Assembly (NCBI GenBank): GCA_016704305.1
Contig: JADJAL010000005.1
Span: 95,311-159,310, forward strand
Direction of reading: 5' to 3'
Source: Haliea sp.
GTDB lineage: Bacteria; Pseudomonadota; Gammaproteobacteria; Pseudomonadales; Halieaceae
DNA: 64,000 nucleotides
Part shown: positions 53,472-63,175 of the stretch, one piece after another
Layout: each line of letters opens with the position of its first letter
Numbering within the stretch: position 1 is the first letter of the stretch
The notes under the pieces: generated by a model
What the model saw: the letters and a program-made list of their open reading frames with translations, nothing else
What the model was told of the DNA's origin: nothing
Database searches by the model: none
Program-made: the position numbers and the translations under genes

Positions 53472-54322
53472 ACTTCGATCCCGCCATTCGTCCGCCCGAG
53501 CTGCGCAGCGGCCAGCTCGGAGTGCTGATGCAGAAGCTGCATACGCACGCGGGTATCCGTATTGATAGCACCAGGACTGTGATAGCGGGTTCAATCGGGG
53601 CGCGCATGGCGTACCTGGGCTTGCAGGATGCCGAGCATTACCTGGCGATCTTCGATGACAGCATCAACGCCCGTGCGGAATGGTTGGCCCTGATCGATTT
53701 GCTGACAGTAAAGGAGACGCGATTTTTCCGTCAGCCCGATGCCTACAAGTGCCTGGCGCATTACGTGGATGAATTACTCACCGCAGGCCCGGCGCCGAGT
53801 GAACTGTCGTTCTGGAGCGCGGGTTGCTCGCATGGACAGGAACTGTACTCGATGGCGATGGTGGTGGCGGGCGTCGCGGCGCGGCACAAGCCCTGGTTGC
53901 AGTGGCACGGCATAGGCACGGACATCAGCTTTAACGCAATTCGCGAGGCGCAGCAGGCGATCTATCCGGAAGCGGCGATGCAGTTCATCCCGCTGGAGTA
54001 TCGCGAGAGCTGCATGGATCACAAACTGGGCGGACGACGTCGGGTGACTGCTGATATTCGCGCCAGAACGCATTTTTTCCACAGCAACCTGCTGCACGTC
54101 GACAGTGCGCCGTTTGCCGACTTCAATATTATTTTTTGCCAGAACACGCTGATTTACTTCGAGCGCGACAGGCAGCGCTGGATCATTGATCAACTGGTCG
54201 ATCGCTTGCGCGTGGGTGGCCTGCTGGTGCTGGGCGCTGGCGAGGATGCGTGCTGGTTGGCGCAGAACGTGCGTCGGTTGCAGTGGCCGGGCGTGTGCGC
54301 GTATCAGAAAACTGGAGGTTGA
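53468..54322 (+). CDS. pilK: CheR-type methyltransferase (PilK type)
   Basis: 284 residues from GTG 53468, overlapping the PilJ-like stop. CheR N-domain with LLTVKETRFFRQPDAYKCL; SAM-binding FWSAGCSHGQELYSMAMVV; FNIIFCQNTLIYFERDRQRW and LRVGGLLVLGAGE close the fold. Methylates glutamates of the PilJ-like receptor. Confidence 0.88.
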   Translation: MNFDPAIRPPELRSGQLGVLMQKLHTHAGIRIDSTRTVIAGSIGARMAYLGLQDAEHYLAIFDDSINARAEWLALIDLLTVKETRFFRQPDAYKCLAHYVDELLTAGPAPSELSFWSAGCSHGQELYSMAMVVAGVAARHKPWLQWHGIGTDISFNAIREAQQAIYPEAAMQFIPLEYRESCMDHKLGGRRRVTADIRARTHFFHSNLLHVDSAPFADFNIIFCQNTLIYFERDRQRWIIDQLVDRLRVGGLLVLGAGEDACWLAQNVRRLQWPGVCAYQKTGG

Positions 54323-54326
54323 GCGA

Positions 54327-56720
54327 GTGAATAGAAAACCGGATATCGTCTCCCTTAAATGGGTGGTTGGGCTGATCAACGCGCAAGCCGATGCCGCCGA
54401 GGCCGCGCTGGTTGAGTACGGCCAGGACACCACGCAGAAGCAGGCAGTGCTGCGCTGCATGTGGTCGGTGCACCAGATTACCTCCACGCTCAGGGCGCTG
54501 GGTATGCGCAAGGCGGAAATGCTGACGCTGGAAATGGAGCGCAGCCTTAATTTTCTGTACAAGGACAAGGTGGTCGGCGAGCGCCGCAAGCTCGCGATGG
54601 GCGGCCTGATGCAGGCGCTGAAGATTATTCCCGCGTACCTGGAACACACGCAGAACCAGCGCGTCGATACCGGGCGGGGCCTGGAGCAGTTCGTCAACGA
54701 CCTGCGGCGCTGGGTGGGCGAGCGGCCGCGACCGAGGGCGTTCTTCTTCACGATGGAAATCGCTGCGGACGCGGGTATTACCGCAAATGCCAGCCCTGCC
54801 GCCGATGAAGAGATCAAGAGCCGCGCCAATGTGATGCTCGCGCTGTACCTGGAAATGGCGAAACAGGCACTGCGCAAGCGCAACGTCAGCGAGAGCATGA
54901 AAACGGTGGCGCGCATCGCCAGGAAGATGCAGGTGTTGTTGGCGGGCACCGAGCAGGAGCGCTTCTGGTTCACGATGATCGGCCTGTGCGAGGGTATCGC
55001 AGGCGGCCTGATCGTGCCGGACGAATGCATTGCCCAGATCTTCAAATCCGGCGCCTTCGCAATCAAGTTTGCGCGCGAGAACGGCAGCCGCGTTGACGAC
55101 TCCATCGACTACGAAAGTTACCAGCAGCAGATGCTGTTCTACATTGCATCCTGCCGCTCCAGGCCCGTGCATATCGCGAGTATTCGCAAGGCGTTTGGCA
55201 TTACCGACAACACCATCAGCGATGCCAGCCAGGGCCTGGTGCACAGCGACGCGATCATAATCACGCTCAAGGGCGCGCTGAAGCACATCAATGTCGCGGT
55301 CGAGTATTTGACGACGCATGACCTGGTGAAGATCGCGCGGCAAAAGCCGGACGCCCAGGACACCAGCGTTCTGGAAGCGATCGACGCGGCGGAGCAACGG
55401 CTGATCGCCGCTGGCCAATTGCTGCATGCGGAATCACTGCGGAAGGTGCAGCAACAGGTCAGGCAGTTTTTCACCGGCAAGGGGATCGACGAGCTGCACA
55501 AGGTGGCCGACGGCGTGCGCGCCATTACCCTGGGTATCACCGACGTCAAGGCGGACATCGAGCACAAGCTGGAACACGGGCTGAACAGCTCCTATGCCGG
55601 CAAGGACTTCGAGCTGCGGGCGAGCGTCGCCACTGCGACATTCCGGCAGATGGGGCTGGTGGAAGACTATCTGCACAAAATCCTCAGGCGCAAGGCGCTG
55701 AAAAGCGCGCTGGACAAAAAGCCGCTCGATACCCCCAGCGTGTTGCGCCTGACCACGGCGTTGCAACGCCACCTGAACAAAACCGACCAGGGCCACGAGG
55801 AATTGCGCCAGGCGATCAGGGATGCCGACAACGGCGATCCGGATCTCGACCTGTTGTACGCGCTGGCCGTGGAATTCCTGGGTCAACTGGATTCCATTCC
55901 CGACCGCAAGGCCATCAGCGAATCCCTGCAATTACTCGATGAGATTTGCGGCGCATTGCATTTTGCGGGCATGACGCGCGAAGGCGCGGTGATCGAGCAG
56001 TGCCACAAGTGGCTGTCGGCGGCCAGCGATGCGGGCAGCGTGCGTGAAGACGATGCATTCCGCTGTTTCGCGGACGCCTTTGCGCAGATCGAGATGCATT
56101 TGCAACGCTCTATCCTCGACCCGCTCGAAGACACCTCGTACATACTCACAATCGCCGAGCAACGCGCCGCGCAGTTGGACCGCGCCATGGCCAACCTGTC
56201 GCCCGGGCGCAAGATTGGCGAGATCCTGACTGCGACAGACGGTCTGGCGGATGTACAGGAAGACCTGCTGGTGCAGGACACGGAGATTCCGCCGGAGTTT
56301 CGCGATGTCTTCATTGAAGAGTCCGAGGAGATGGTCGCCGAGCTCGGCAGGCTGACCATGGACTGGCTGCAGGATCCGAATAACAGCGACGTGCTGCGCG
56401 ATATCCGCCGGCACTTCCACACGTTCAAGGGGAATGGCCGCGCAGTCGGCGCCAATATCCTCGGTGAACTGGGTTGGGCCGCCCAGGACATGCTGGATCG
56501 TTCGCTGGACGGCGAACTGGCGCCAGACGCCCACGTGCAAACCCTCGTCAACGAGGTGGTCAGCGCGCTGCCTGACCTGGTCCGCTCCTACAGCAATGCC
56601 ACCGGCCCGGATGTCGGGCGAATTCGCCAGTTGACCAATGCCTGCTTTTCGCTGGCGGCATCCGGCGATACCGGCGCACCGGCAGATAACCTCGCTGCCA
56701 CTAGCACTCTGACACATTGA
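54327..56720 (+). CDS. chpA: ChpA N-terminal part (FimL-like and HPt domains) as separate protein
   Basis: 797 residues from GTG 54327 (GGAGG nine bases upstream). Residues about 15-150 match the FimL-like first domain of ChpA (VHQITSTLRALGMRKAEMLT), in which the HPt His motif is degenerate. Several helical domains follow, then a C-terminal HPt with His698 in RRHFHTFKGNGRAVGAN. ChpA/PilL is normally one protein of 2000 or more residues; here it ends at 56720, and the kinase part is a new gene 26 bp on in another frame. Could be a real split or an indel. Confidence 0.8.
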   Translation: MNRKPDIVSLKWVVGLINAQADAAEAALVEYGQDTTQKQAVLRCMWSVHQITSTLRALGMRKAEMLTLEMERSLNFLYKDKVVGERRKLAMGGLMQALKIIPAYLEHTQNQRVDTGRGLEQFVNDLRRWVGERPRPRAFFFTMEIAADAGITANASPAADEEIKSRANVMLALYLEMAKQALRKRNVSESMKTVARIARKMQVLLAGTEQERFWFTMIGLCEGIAGGLIVPDECIAQIFKSGAFAIKFARENGSRVDDSIDYESYQQQMLFYIASCRSRPVHIASIRKAFGITDNTISDASQGLVHSDAIIITLKGALKHINVAVEYLTTHDLVKIARQKPDAQDTSVLEAIDAAEQRLIAAGQLLHAESLRKVQQQVRQFFTGKGIDELHKVADGVRAITLGITDVKADIEHKLEHGLNSSYAGKDFELRASVATATFRQMGLVEDYLHKILRRKALKSALDKKPLDTPSVLRLTTALQRHLNKTDQGHEELRQAIRDADNGDPDLDLLYALAVEFLGQLDSIPDRKAISESLQLLDEICGALHFAGMTREGAVIEQCHKWLSAASDAGSVREDDAFRCFADAFAQIEMHLQRSILDPLEDTSYILTIAEQRAAQLDRAMANLSPGRKIGEILTATDGLADVQEDLLVQDTEIPPEFRDVFIEESEEMVAELGRLTMDWLQDPNNSDVLRDIRRHFHTFKGNGRAVGANILGELGWAAQDMLDRSLDGELAPDAHVQTLVNEVVSALPDLVRSYSNATGPDVGRIRQLTNACFSLAASGDTGAPADNLAATSTLTH

Positions 56721-56745
56721 TCTGGCGGAGCTGAACCAGGGCCGG

Positions 56746-59700
56746 ATGGGGGAAATGACTGTGCAAACTGATAAGAGCCTGAGCAACATGAGCCTTGGCG
56801 TCGCCGCGGATCTGGAAGAAAGCGACCAGGAGAAAAGCCTGCGCTGGTTGTTGGACATGGATCTGTCCGAACCGCAGGAAACACTGTTCACCGTCGCCGG
56901 CAACGATTACTTCGATGCCGGTCTCTCGGCGTTTGAGGCTGAGGTTGCCGGACGACCGTTGGTCCGGGGCAATGCCAGGAGTGACGATCTTGCGACGTAC
57001 ATTGAGGAAGAAATCGTCATCTCTTCCACCGGTTCTGGCAATGATATCTACCATCGCAATGAACAGTCGTCGGTGCTCGAATCCTCGCGCAATGGACGCG
57101 ACGAGCAGGTCATGGCCCTCGACTTTTCGCGCGTTCGCGATGACGTGGAAGCCATTTTCAGCGGTGATTTGGCGGATGGTGCCGATATCCTCGGCCTGTC
57201 GGGCGATGATGATATCGGCGAGAAATTCGTGTCGATCAAGCGCGTCAAGCCGGTGGTAGTGCAAAGCGCACCACCCGAGATGGACCTTATCGTCACGCCC
57301 GTCCTGCCCGTGGAGTCAATGTCGCCGCGCAGCAGTGTCGAACGTGCGGAAGCCAAGCTCGCTGCCGTGCTCGAAAGCAATGCGCCGTACCCCAACGTCC
57401 ACGAATACGCCGCAACTCTTCCAGCGTCGCTGGATGATGCCCAGTTCGACAACTACCTGCTGGCCGGGGAGCACCTCCCGGACCTGGGCTCCGATCCGGA
57501 AGAGTTGGTGGTGGCGCGTGATGACGGTGTGCTGTCTGTCGACCCTTCCAGCGTGGTGCAGATCGATTACCACGAAGACTTTGGACTAACGGAGAGTTTC
57601 GACCCTGCCCCCGCGATGCCTGTCGAGGTAGTCGCTACTCCGATTGTCGTGGAGGAGCCGCCAACCGATTGGGCGCTCGACACCGGCTTCGGCGAAGACA
57701 TCTTCGGCGACGATTTCGCGGACGATTTCTCCGTTCTGGCGCTGGCGCCGGATGCGGGACTGGCGGCGCAGGATATTGAAGCGGTATTTGCCGCCGTGTC
57801 GCAGTTCGAGGATAGCCGCGATGAAATCTGCGGCGTCGGCGTCGATGCGTTCGAGGCAGCGGCCCAGGACCAGATGAGCCTGGAGGCCTTGCAGTATGGC
57901 TATACCCGCGAACAGGGTGCGCAGGCACAGCCCGTTGCGCAGCCTGCTGAACCATTCGCTGCACTGCCCCCTGAACTACCCACTGAACTAGCCGTTGCGT
58001 TACCCGTTGCGCTGGCCGCAGCGATGCCTGAACAGGTCGAGGCAGCTGTCGAGGTCGACAGTGTTGAACTCACTGATGTGGCGGCCTTCGACGGGACGTG
58101 CGTGGACGGGTTCGTGCCGGACTACATCACGTTCAGCTACTCCAGCCAGAGCAATGCGGAAATATTTACCGACTTTCTCGATGCGTTCATTGAGGAAGGT
58201 TCCGCGGAAGTTGAAAAACTCGAAAACGAAGTGGGCGAGTGGGAGAAGAATATCGCCAGCGAACCCCTGTTCGCCAAGGTGTCCCGCACCCTGCATACGA
58301 TAAAGGGCATTGCCAAAGGCGTCGGCCTGCAGCGCCTCGGTACGCTGGTGCATAACTTCGAGACGCTGCTGGAGAAAATGCCGCGGCCGATTGCCGGTGA
58401 ATCGCAGACCTATTTCCGTACCGTGAATGCATGGCTGGACGCGATAGTACGCGGCGTCGAGCATGTCACCGAGAAGCGCGCCGACGTGGCCAGTGAATTC
58501 CCCGCGCCGCTGGGTGAAACCGCGCCCGAACAGCAGGGCGCAACCCCGGTGGCCAGCGCTGTCGCGCCAGAGCCGGAGGCTGTACAGGTCGACCGCGAGG
58601 ACAACAAGGCAACCGTTGTGTCGGCACTGGAGAAAAAGCGCGACCAGCAGCTGGCCGACGAGGGCGCGAAGGTGCTGGCGGCCCAGCAGTCGGTGCGCAT
58701 CACCTCCGAGAAGCTGGACCACCTGTTGAATCTCACCAGCCAGGCGCAGCAGTTGGGCGTGCGCGCCTCGCAGAACACCACGCGCAGCAAGCGCTCGTCC
58801 GCCGAATTGCAGGCGCGGCTGTCGTCGGTGCGCACCCACATCCGCAAGATCGCCGATCGCGCGCTGCTCGATGTGAATGCGCGACCGGGCAGTGCCAGGC
58901 CGGACCTGGACGCGCTGGAGATGGACCAGTATTCAGAGCTGCAGGAAGCAGCCAGCATCCTGCGCGAAGGCGTGGAGGACCTCGCCGACCTTGTGGATGT
59001 GGTGAGCCGCCAGAACATGCAGATCGAGAAGCTGTTGAAACAGCAGTCATCGGTCATCTCCAGTATCTCGTCATCCATACAGGGCGCCAGGGTCGTGCCG
59101 GTGTCGCGCCTGATGCCTGGCCTGCGCCGTATCGTGCGCACCGTCAGTACGGATCTTGGCAAGATCGTCGCATTCAAGGTGCTGAACGAAACCGGTGCGC
59201 TCGATCGGGACCACTACGCGCGCCTGCAGGTGATCATGGAGCACATGGTGCGCAATGCGCTCGACCACGGCATTGAGTCACCGGATGAACGCGTGGCGAT
59301 GGGCAAGCCCACCGGCGGGCGCATCACGATCGACGTGCGCAAGTCGGGCAGTGATTACCTGGTCTGCCTGTCCGATGATGGCAGGGGCATAGACCCCGAT
59401 GCGATTCGCGAGTCCGCCTATGAGAAAGGCCTGGACGTGGATGTCGATGCGCTGAGCGATGAAGAAGCTATCCGCCTGATATTCCACAAGGGCTTCTCCA
59501 CCGCCAGCACGCTGAGTGAAATTTCAGGGCGCGGCGTCGGGATGGATATCGTGCTGACCGAACTGCAGCAGATCGGCGGCGATGTGCGGATTGAATCGAC
59601 CGTCGGCGTCGGCACGTCGTTTGAAGTGCGCATTCCCAGCAATGTCTCCGTCAATGGCGCACTGCTCGTGCGCTCGGCGGGCGAATCCTATGCGATCCCG

Positions 59701-60495
59701 CTCAACGGCCTGATCGCGGTCGACCAGATTCCGGCGCAGGATTTCTTTGCTGCCGTGGAAGAGGGCGGCACTCTACCGATTGCCGGCATGCAGTGCGAGC
59801 CGACGTACCTGGCGACCCTGTGCCAGGGCGTGGGCCTGCCGGATCGCAGCGCCTGGGGCAAATTCGTGCCGGTGATTGTGGCCGGCACCCCGGAGCGCCA
59901 GATGGCCATCGCCATCGACAGCCTGGAAGAGGCTTTGGAACTGGTGGTGCGTTCGTTGGGTTCGCAGTTCTCCACCGTTCCCGGCGTGGCCGGCGCGGCG
60001 ACGACTGCGGAAGGCGAGGCCATCATCGCGCTGGATCTCAACCTGCTGGTGAGCAGCGCCGGTGCCGATGGCATAGCGCCCGTCGCCGTGAGCCAGCCCA
60101 AGTCCACGACGCTGCTGGCGCTGGTGGTCGATGATTCGCGCACGCAGCGCATGGTCGCCACCAGCCAGCTGGACAGCGTGGGTGTCGAAACCGTGACGGC
60201 GGAAAATGGCCTGGTGGCGATCGATTTGCTCAACGCGACCCACCGCTTGCCGGATGTGATCCTGCTGGATGTGGAGATGCCGGTGAAGGATGGCATCCAG
60301 ACGCTGCGCGAGATTCGCAAATCGCGACGCTACGGCCACTTGCCGGTGATCATGGTCACCTCGCGCACGGGTGCAAAACACCGCGCGCTGGCCAGCGAGG
60401 CCGGTTGCAATGCGTACATGGGCAAACCTTTTAATTTCCCCGAGTTGATTCGCCAGATTAACGAATTGACCGGGCACGATCTGCAACTGAGTTAA
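56746..60495 (+). CDS. chpA: ChpA C-terminal part: HPt, CheA kinase, CheW and receiver domains
   Basis: 1249 residues. About 450 acidic, low-complexity residues first, then HPt with His517 (SRTLHTIKGIAKGVGL), a long helical dimerisation region, HATPase with HMVRNALDHGIESPDERVAM, DDGRGIDPD and GRGVGMDIVLTEL, a CheW-like domain (ALLVRSAGESYAIPLNGLIA) and a C-terminal receiver with Asp1175 (DVILLDVEMPVKDGIQTLRE). Autophosphorylating hybrid kinase that should phosphorylate PilG-like regulators. ATG 56746 is used; ATG 56755 is an alternative. Confidence 0.9.
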   Translation: MGEMTVQTDKSLSNMSLGVAADLEESDQEKSLRWLLDMDLSEPQETLFTVAGNDYFDAGLSAFEAEVAGRPLVRGNARSDDLATYIEEEIVISSTGSGNDIYHRNEQSSVLESSRNGRDEQVMALDFSRVRDDVEAIFSGDLADGADILGLSGDDDIGEKFVSIKRVKPVVVQSAPPEMDLIVTPVLPVESMSPRSSVERAEAKLAAVLESNAPYPNVHEYAATLPASLDDAQFDNYLLAGEHLPDLGSDPEELVVARDDGVLSVDPSSVVQIDYHEDFGLTESFDPAPAMPVEVVATPIVVEEPPTDWALDTGFGEDIFGDDFADDFSVLALAPDAGLAAQDIEAVFAAVSQFEDSRDEICGVGVDAFEAAAQDQMSLEALQYGYTREQGAQAQPVAQPAEPFAALPPELPTELAVALPVALAAAMPEQVEAAVEVDSVELTDVAAFDGTCVDGFVPDYITFSYSSQSNAEIFTDFLDAFIEEGSAEVEKLENEVGEWEKNIASEPLFAKVSRTLHTIKGIAKGVGLQRLGTLVHNFETLLEKMPRPIAGESQTYFRTVNAWLDAIVRGVEHVTEKRADVASEFPAPLGETAPEQQGATPVASAVAPEPEAVQVDREDNKATVVSALEKKRDQQLADEGAKVLAAQQSVRITSEKLDHLLNLTSQAQQLGVRASQNTTRSKRSSAELQARLSSVRTHIRKIADRALLDVNARPGSARPDLDALEMDQYSELQEAASILREGVEDLADLVDVVSRQNMQIEKLLKQQSSVISSISSSIQGARVVPVSRLMPGLRRIVRTVSTDLGKIVAFKVLNETGALDRDHYARLQVIMEHMVRNALDHGIESPDERVAMGKPTGGRITIDVRKSGSDYLVCLSDDGRGIDPDAIRESAYEKGLDVDVDALSDEEAIRLIFHKGFSTASTLSEISGRGVGMDIVLTELQQIGGDVRIESTVGVGTSFEVRIPSNVSVNGALLVRSAGESYAIPLNGLIAVDQIPAQDFFAAVEEGGTLPIAGMQCEPTYLATLCQGVGLPDRSAWGKFVPVIVAGTPERQMAIAIDSLEEALELVVRSLGSQFSTVPGVAGAATTAEGEAIIALDLNLLVSSAGADGIAPVAVSQPKSTTLLALVVDDSRTQRMVATSQLDSVGVETVTAENGLVAIDLLNATHRLPDVILLDVEMPVKDGIQTLREIRKSRRYGHLPVIMVTSRTGAKHRALASEAGCNAYMGKPFNFPELIRQINELTGHDLQLS

Positions 60496-60505
60496 GGGTG
60501 TAGTG

Positions 60506-60952
60506 ATGGCGGACAACACAAAACGCTGGTGCGTACTTATCCCGTGTTCCAGCACGGAAACCTGGGCGGTGCCGCAGAACTGCCTCGCGGAAATCGTGAC
60601 GTTACAGGCCGATACACAGCAGCCGCCACAGCAGGTGCAGTGGCGGGAGCGCACGGTGCCGGTGCTGGATCTCGGCAACGGCGACGGCTCCCTGTGGCAG
60701 CAGCCGCGTCGGGAGACGGGGTTGGTGGCGATATTCCTCGGGCTCAAGGGCGAGGGGTGTGAGTATTGGGGTGTTGCGGTGCGCGGGGAGCGACTGGTGG
60801 TCGCCGGCCTGTCGCCAGAGACGGTGGAGGATGTGCCCGGGCGTGCGCTGGAGCACGCCACGGCGGCGTTCATGTTCAACGGCGTGCTGTGCCAGGTGCC
60901 GGATCTGGACGCTTTTCAGAAAAAGATTGCAGCCAGCCAGATGGCTGCCTGA
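60506..60952 (+). CDS. chpC: CheW-like protein (ChpC type)
   Basis: 148 residues. Reduced CheW-like fold: WAVPQNCLAEIVTLQADTQQ, ERTVPVLDLGNGDGSLWQQ, WGVAVRGERLVVAGLSPETV. Position after ChpA matches chpC of the Pil-Chp cluster, where it links an alternative receptor to the kinase. GTG 60503 directly before the ATG is an alternative start. Confidence 0.75.
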   Translation: MADNTKRWCVLIPCSSTETWAVPQNCLAEIVTLQADTQQPPQQVQWRERTVPVLDLGNGDGSLWQQPRRETGLVAIFLGLKGEGCEYWGVAVRGERLVVAGLSPETVEDVPGRALEHATAAFMFNGVLCQVPDLDAFQKKIAASQMAA

Positions 60953-60973
60953 CGTGCATGGGAGATAGACACA

Positions 60974-61360
60974 TTGCAACTGGATGAAATAGTTAACTGG
61001 ATCAATGCGGCCTTCGGTGAAGTAACGCCGCGCCCGGCGTATTCAGACGTGGAAGCCCTGAAGAAAATATTCGGCAATTCCGGCTATCAGCGGTATTTGC
61101 AGGACCAGGGCAATCGACAAATTATTCGCGATTACCTGACCAATGCCGTGGTGCTGGGCGAACTCACGGAAGGCGGGCTGGCGGCATTCGCATCGCAACT
61201 GGTGTCCGAGGACAGTCGCGCGACATTGGCGCTGTTCATGCTGATGAGCTCGGTTGAAGAGGTCAGGGACCTGGTCGTATCCAGCGCTGACATGGAGAAG
61301 CTGAAGCCACTCAAGCCGATGCCGAGGAAACAGTCCCATATCAAGCTGGTACCCAATTAA
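60974..61360 (+). CDS. Unknown protein at the end of the chemosensory cluster
   Basis: 128 residues from TTG 60974 (GGAG nine bases upstream). Helical: LDEIVNWINAAFGEVTPRPA, LKKIFGNSGYQRYLQDQGNR, and a basic C-terminus KPMPRKQSHIKLVPN. No family recognised. It follows chpC by 21 bp, so it is likely part of the operon and its function. Confidence 0.6.
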   Translation: MQLDEIVNWINAAFGEVTPRPAYSDVEALKKIFGNSGYQRYLQDQGNRQIIRDYLTNAVVLGELTEGGLAAFASQLVSEDSRATLALFMLMSSVEEVRDLVVSSADMEKLKPLKPMPRKQSHIKLVPN

Positions 61361-61718
61361 TCCGCCGCCTTCGGCACTGTGATTGCGTGCCGATTTACCC
61401 TGCGAGCAGCGCTCGTGGCATCTCGATCTGATCAAAACAATTCGAATATCTCGTTAAAAAATGGCATTAACAGAGAAAATGTCTACTAAAATCAAAAATA
61501 ATATAAAAATATGGCCAATAAATGGCCCAAAAATAAAATTGGCTAAAAAAATGGCGCTTTGCTCATTGTCGCGTTGCCGACTCCAGCTTATAACTGAATC
61601 GTCACCACAGAATTGGCGGTGACCCAGGGAGAGCGTTGCAGGCCCGTCAACTCGAGCCAACACACCCCCCGGTGCATACAACCAGATTCAGAAGATAGAT
61701 CAGTGGGGGCAAGCAGCG
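61361..61718. other. AT-rich intergenic island
   Basis: 358 bp without a clear gene. Bases about 61436-61560 are strikingly A/T-rich against the GC-rich surroundings, with A-tracts followed by TGGC at least five times (for example AAAAAATGGC). This may be a promoter or a nucleoid-protein binding region for the gene at 61719. A 53-residue Lys-rich frame (61461-61622) crosses it without a ribosome-binding site. Confidence 0.5.
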
Positions 61719-62054
61719 ATGTTGACAATAACTCCGACGGCAATGATGGACAAGGTTCCTACCGAGGGACCGGAAGTGTTTGCAGTAATCGGCGGCAAGA
61801 AGGTGTTCCTGCCCGTTGACGCCAGGTACGTGATGCAGGACAGGCGCGGGCTTTGGTATTACAGCTCGCGCAAACCGCGGCCAAAGGAAGGTGACTGGAC
61901 GCCCAACAAAACGAGCATCGCCTGCCTGACTGAACGCGGCTATGTGCGCGCCTTGAAAACCGACACCGTGCAGCAGTGGGAAGAAACCTGCCAGCGTACG
62001 GTGCGCATGATGCGTTCAAAAAGCGGAGGGAACCGTCGTCCCCTGGAGGACTGA
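61719..62054 (+). CDS. Small protein, unknown
   Basis: 111 residues. MLTITPTAMMDKVPTEGPEV, FAVIGGKKVFLPVDARYVMQ, then a basic C-terminal half. Soluble, no known motif. It stands alone downstream of the AT-rich island, which may control it. The 213 bp after it hold nothing I can name. Confidence 0.55.
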   Translation: MLTITPTAMMDKVPTEGPEVFAVIGGKKVFLPVDARYVMQDRRGLWYYSSRKPRPKEGDWTPNKTSIACLTERGYVRALKTDTVQQWEETCQRTVRMMRSKSGGNRRPLED

Positions 62055-62267
62055 TGGACCCCGTGTCCCGGACGCAAGTCCGGGACATGACCTGCCCTGT
62101 ATACCCGCTGTTCGATCACCCCTCCCCTGTAAGCAAACACCTCTCACACCCCAAACGTATTGCGCGGCCTGCACGTCGACTTTCTGATCGATGCTTGTGC
62201 GCTTGCAGCGAGGGGCGCGGTAGTATGACGCCAATAACAGGGTGCTCAGTAGTTGTTGGGAGGCGGT

Positions 62268-62597
62268 ATGGCGGAAGAAGGCGCGGGTAGGCAGTTGCTG
62301 TCGGAGGCCGCTGCCGTGGAGGTGCTCGCCTACCTGGTGACTGCTGCACGCACCCAGATCGACGAGGCCGCAGAGTATGCGCCGCTGCGATTGATGACGG
62401 CGGCGCAAAAACTGGCGGACAGTATCAGCGCGGATGCCTCTGCGCCGGTGCGCGCGCTGATCGCGGCGATCGCGACGATGCCGGTGACGGCGGTGCCCCG
62501 ATCCGACAGAGACGCGTATGTGGCACGCGTGGACGAGATCTGCGTTGCAGCGGCCGACTGCCTCCTCGCAGTGAATCCGCCAGACTCACCCCTGTGA
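62268..62597 (+). CDS. DUF6092 family protein
   Basis: 109 residues from ATG 62268 with GGGAGG six bases upstream. Helical; AAAVEVLAYLVTAARTQIDE and AEYAPLRLMTAAQKLADSIS match my recollection of DUF6092. Its stop overlaps the nitroreductase GTG. The pairing suggests a joint role, but none is known to me. Confidence 0.65.
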   Translation: MAEEGAGRQLLSEAAAVEVLAYLVTAARTQIDEAAEYAPLRLMTAAQKLADSISADASAPVRALIAAIATMPVTAVPRSDRDAYVARVDEICVAAADCLLAVNPPDSPL

Positions 62598-63100
62598 ACA
62601 CCGTACTGTACGAGGCGCTGCGCGCACGACGCGTCACTCGCAACATGACGCCTGAGCCGGTCGATTCAAGTCACTTGGACCTCGTGGTGCAAGCGGCACG
62701 CTACGCGCCCAATGCCGGGAATCGCAGGCTCCAGACGATCGTCCCGGTGGCGGACCAGCGCATGCTGCAACTGTTGCGCCAGGTCTCGCCCGGCATGGTT
62801 GCGCGGCCGATGGCGGCGGTGGTGATCTGCATCGACACCGCGCGCGCGGTCGACTTCGGGTTCGATCCGCATGCGCCCGGACTTTTTATCGACGTCGGTA
62901 CTGCCGCCGCAACGATGTTGCTCGCCGCGCAGGCGGTAGGGCTGGCGTCATGCCCCGTGACATCGTTCAGTCGCGCCGCAGTGGCGCGGCTGCTCGCGCT
63001 GGGCCCCGGACAGGATCCTCGACTCATTATCTGCCTAGGGCACGCTGCGGCCGATCAACCCCCGGCGATGGACGCCTCGCACCAGCCTGCGCATGCCTGA
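62594..63100 (+). CDS. Nitroreductase family protein
   Basis: 168 residues from GTG 62594 (overlaps the upstream stop). FMN-binding nitroreductase fold: LRARRVTRNMTPEPVDSSHL, ARYAPNAGNRRLQTIVPV, and AAATMLLAAQAVGLASCPVT. Expected to use NAD(P)H to reduce nitro, quinone or flavin-type substrates; may need the DUF6092 protein. Confidence 0.82.
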   Translation: MNTVLYEALRARRVTRNMTPEPVDSSHLDLVVQAARYAPNAGNRRLQTIVPVADQRMLQLLRQVSPGMVARPMAAVVICIDTARAVDFGFDPHAPGLFIDVGTAAATMLLAAQAVGLASCPVTSFSRAAVARLLALGPGQDPRLIICLGHAAADQPPAMDASHQPAHA

Positions 63101-63175
63101 CGGGAGCGAATGTTCGGGTGCATCGCCTGTAGCATTTGTTAGACTGGTGCCGATTTCCCTGCGTCGAATTTTTAC

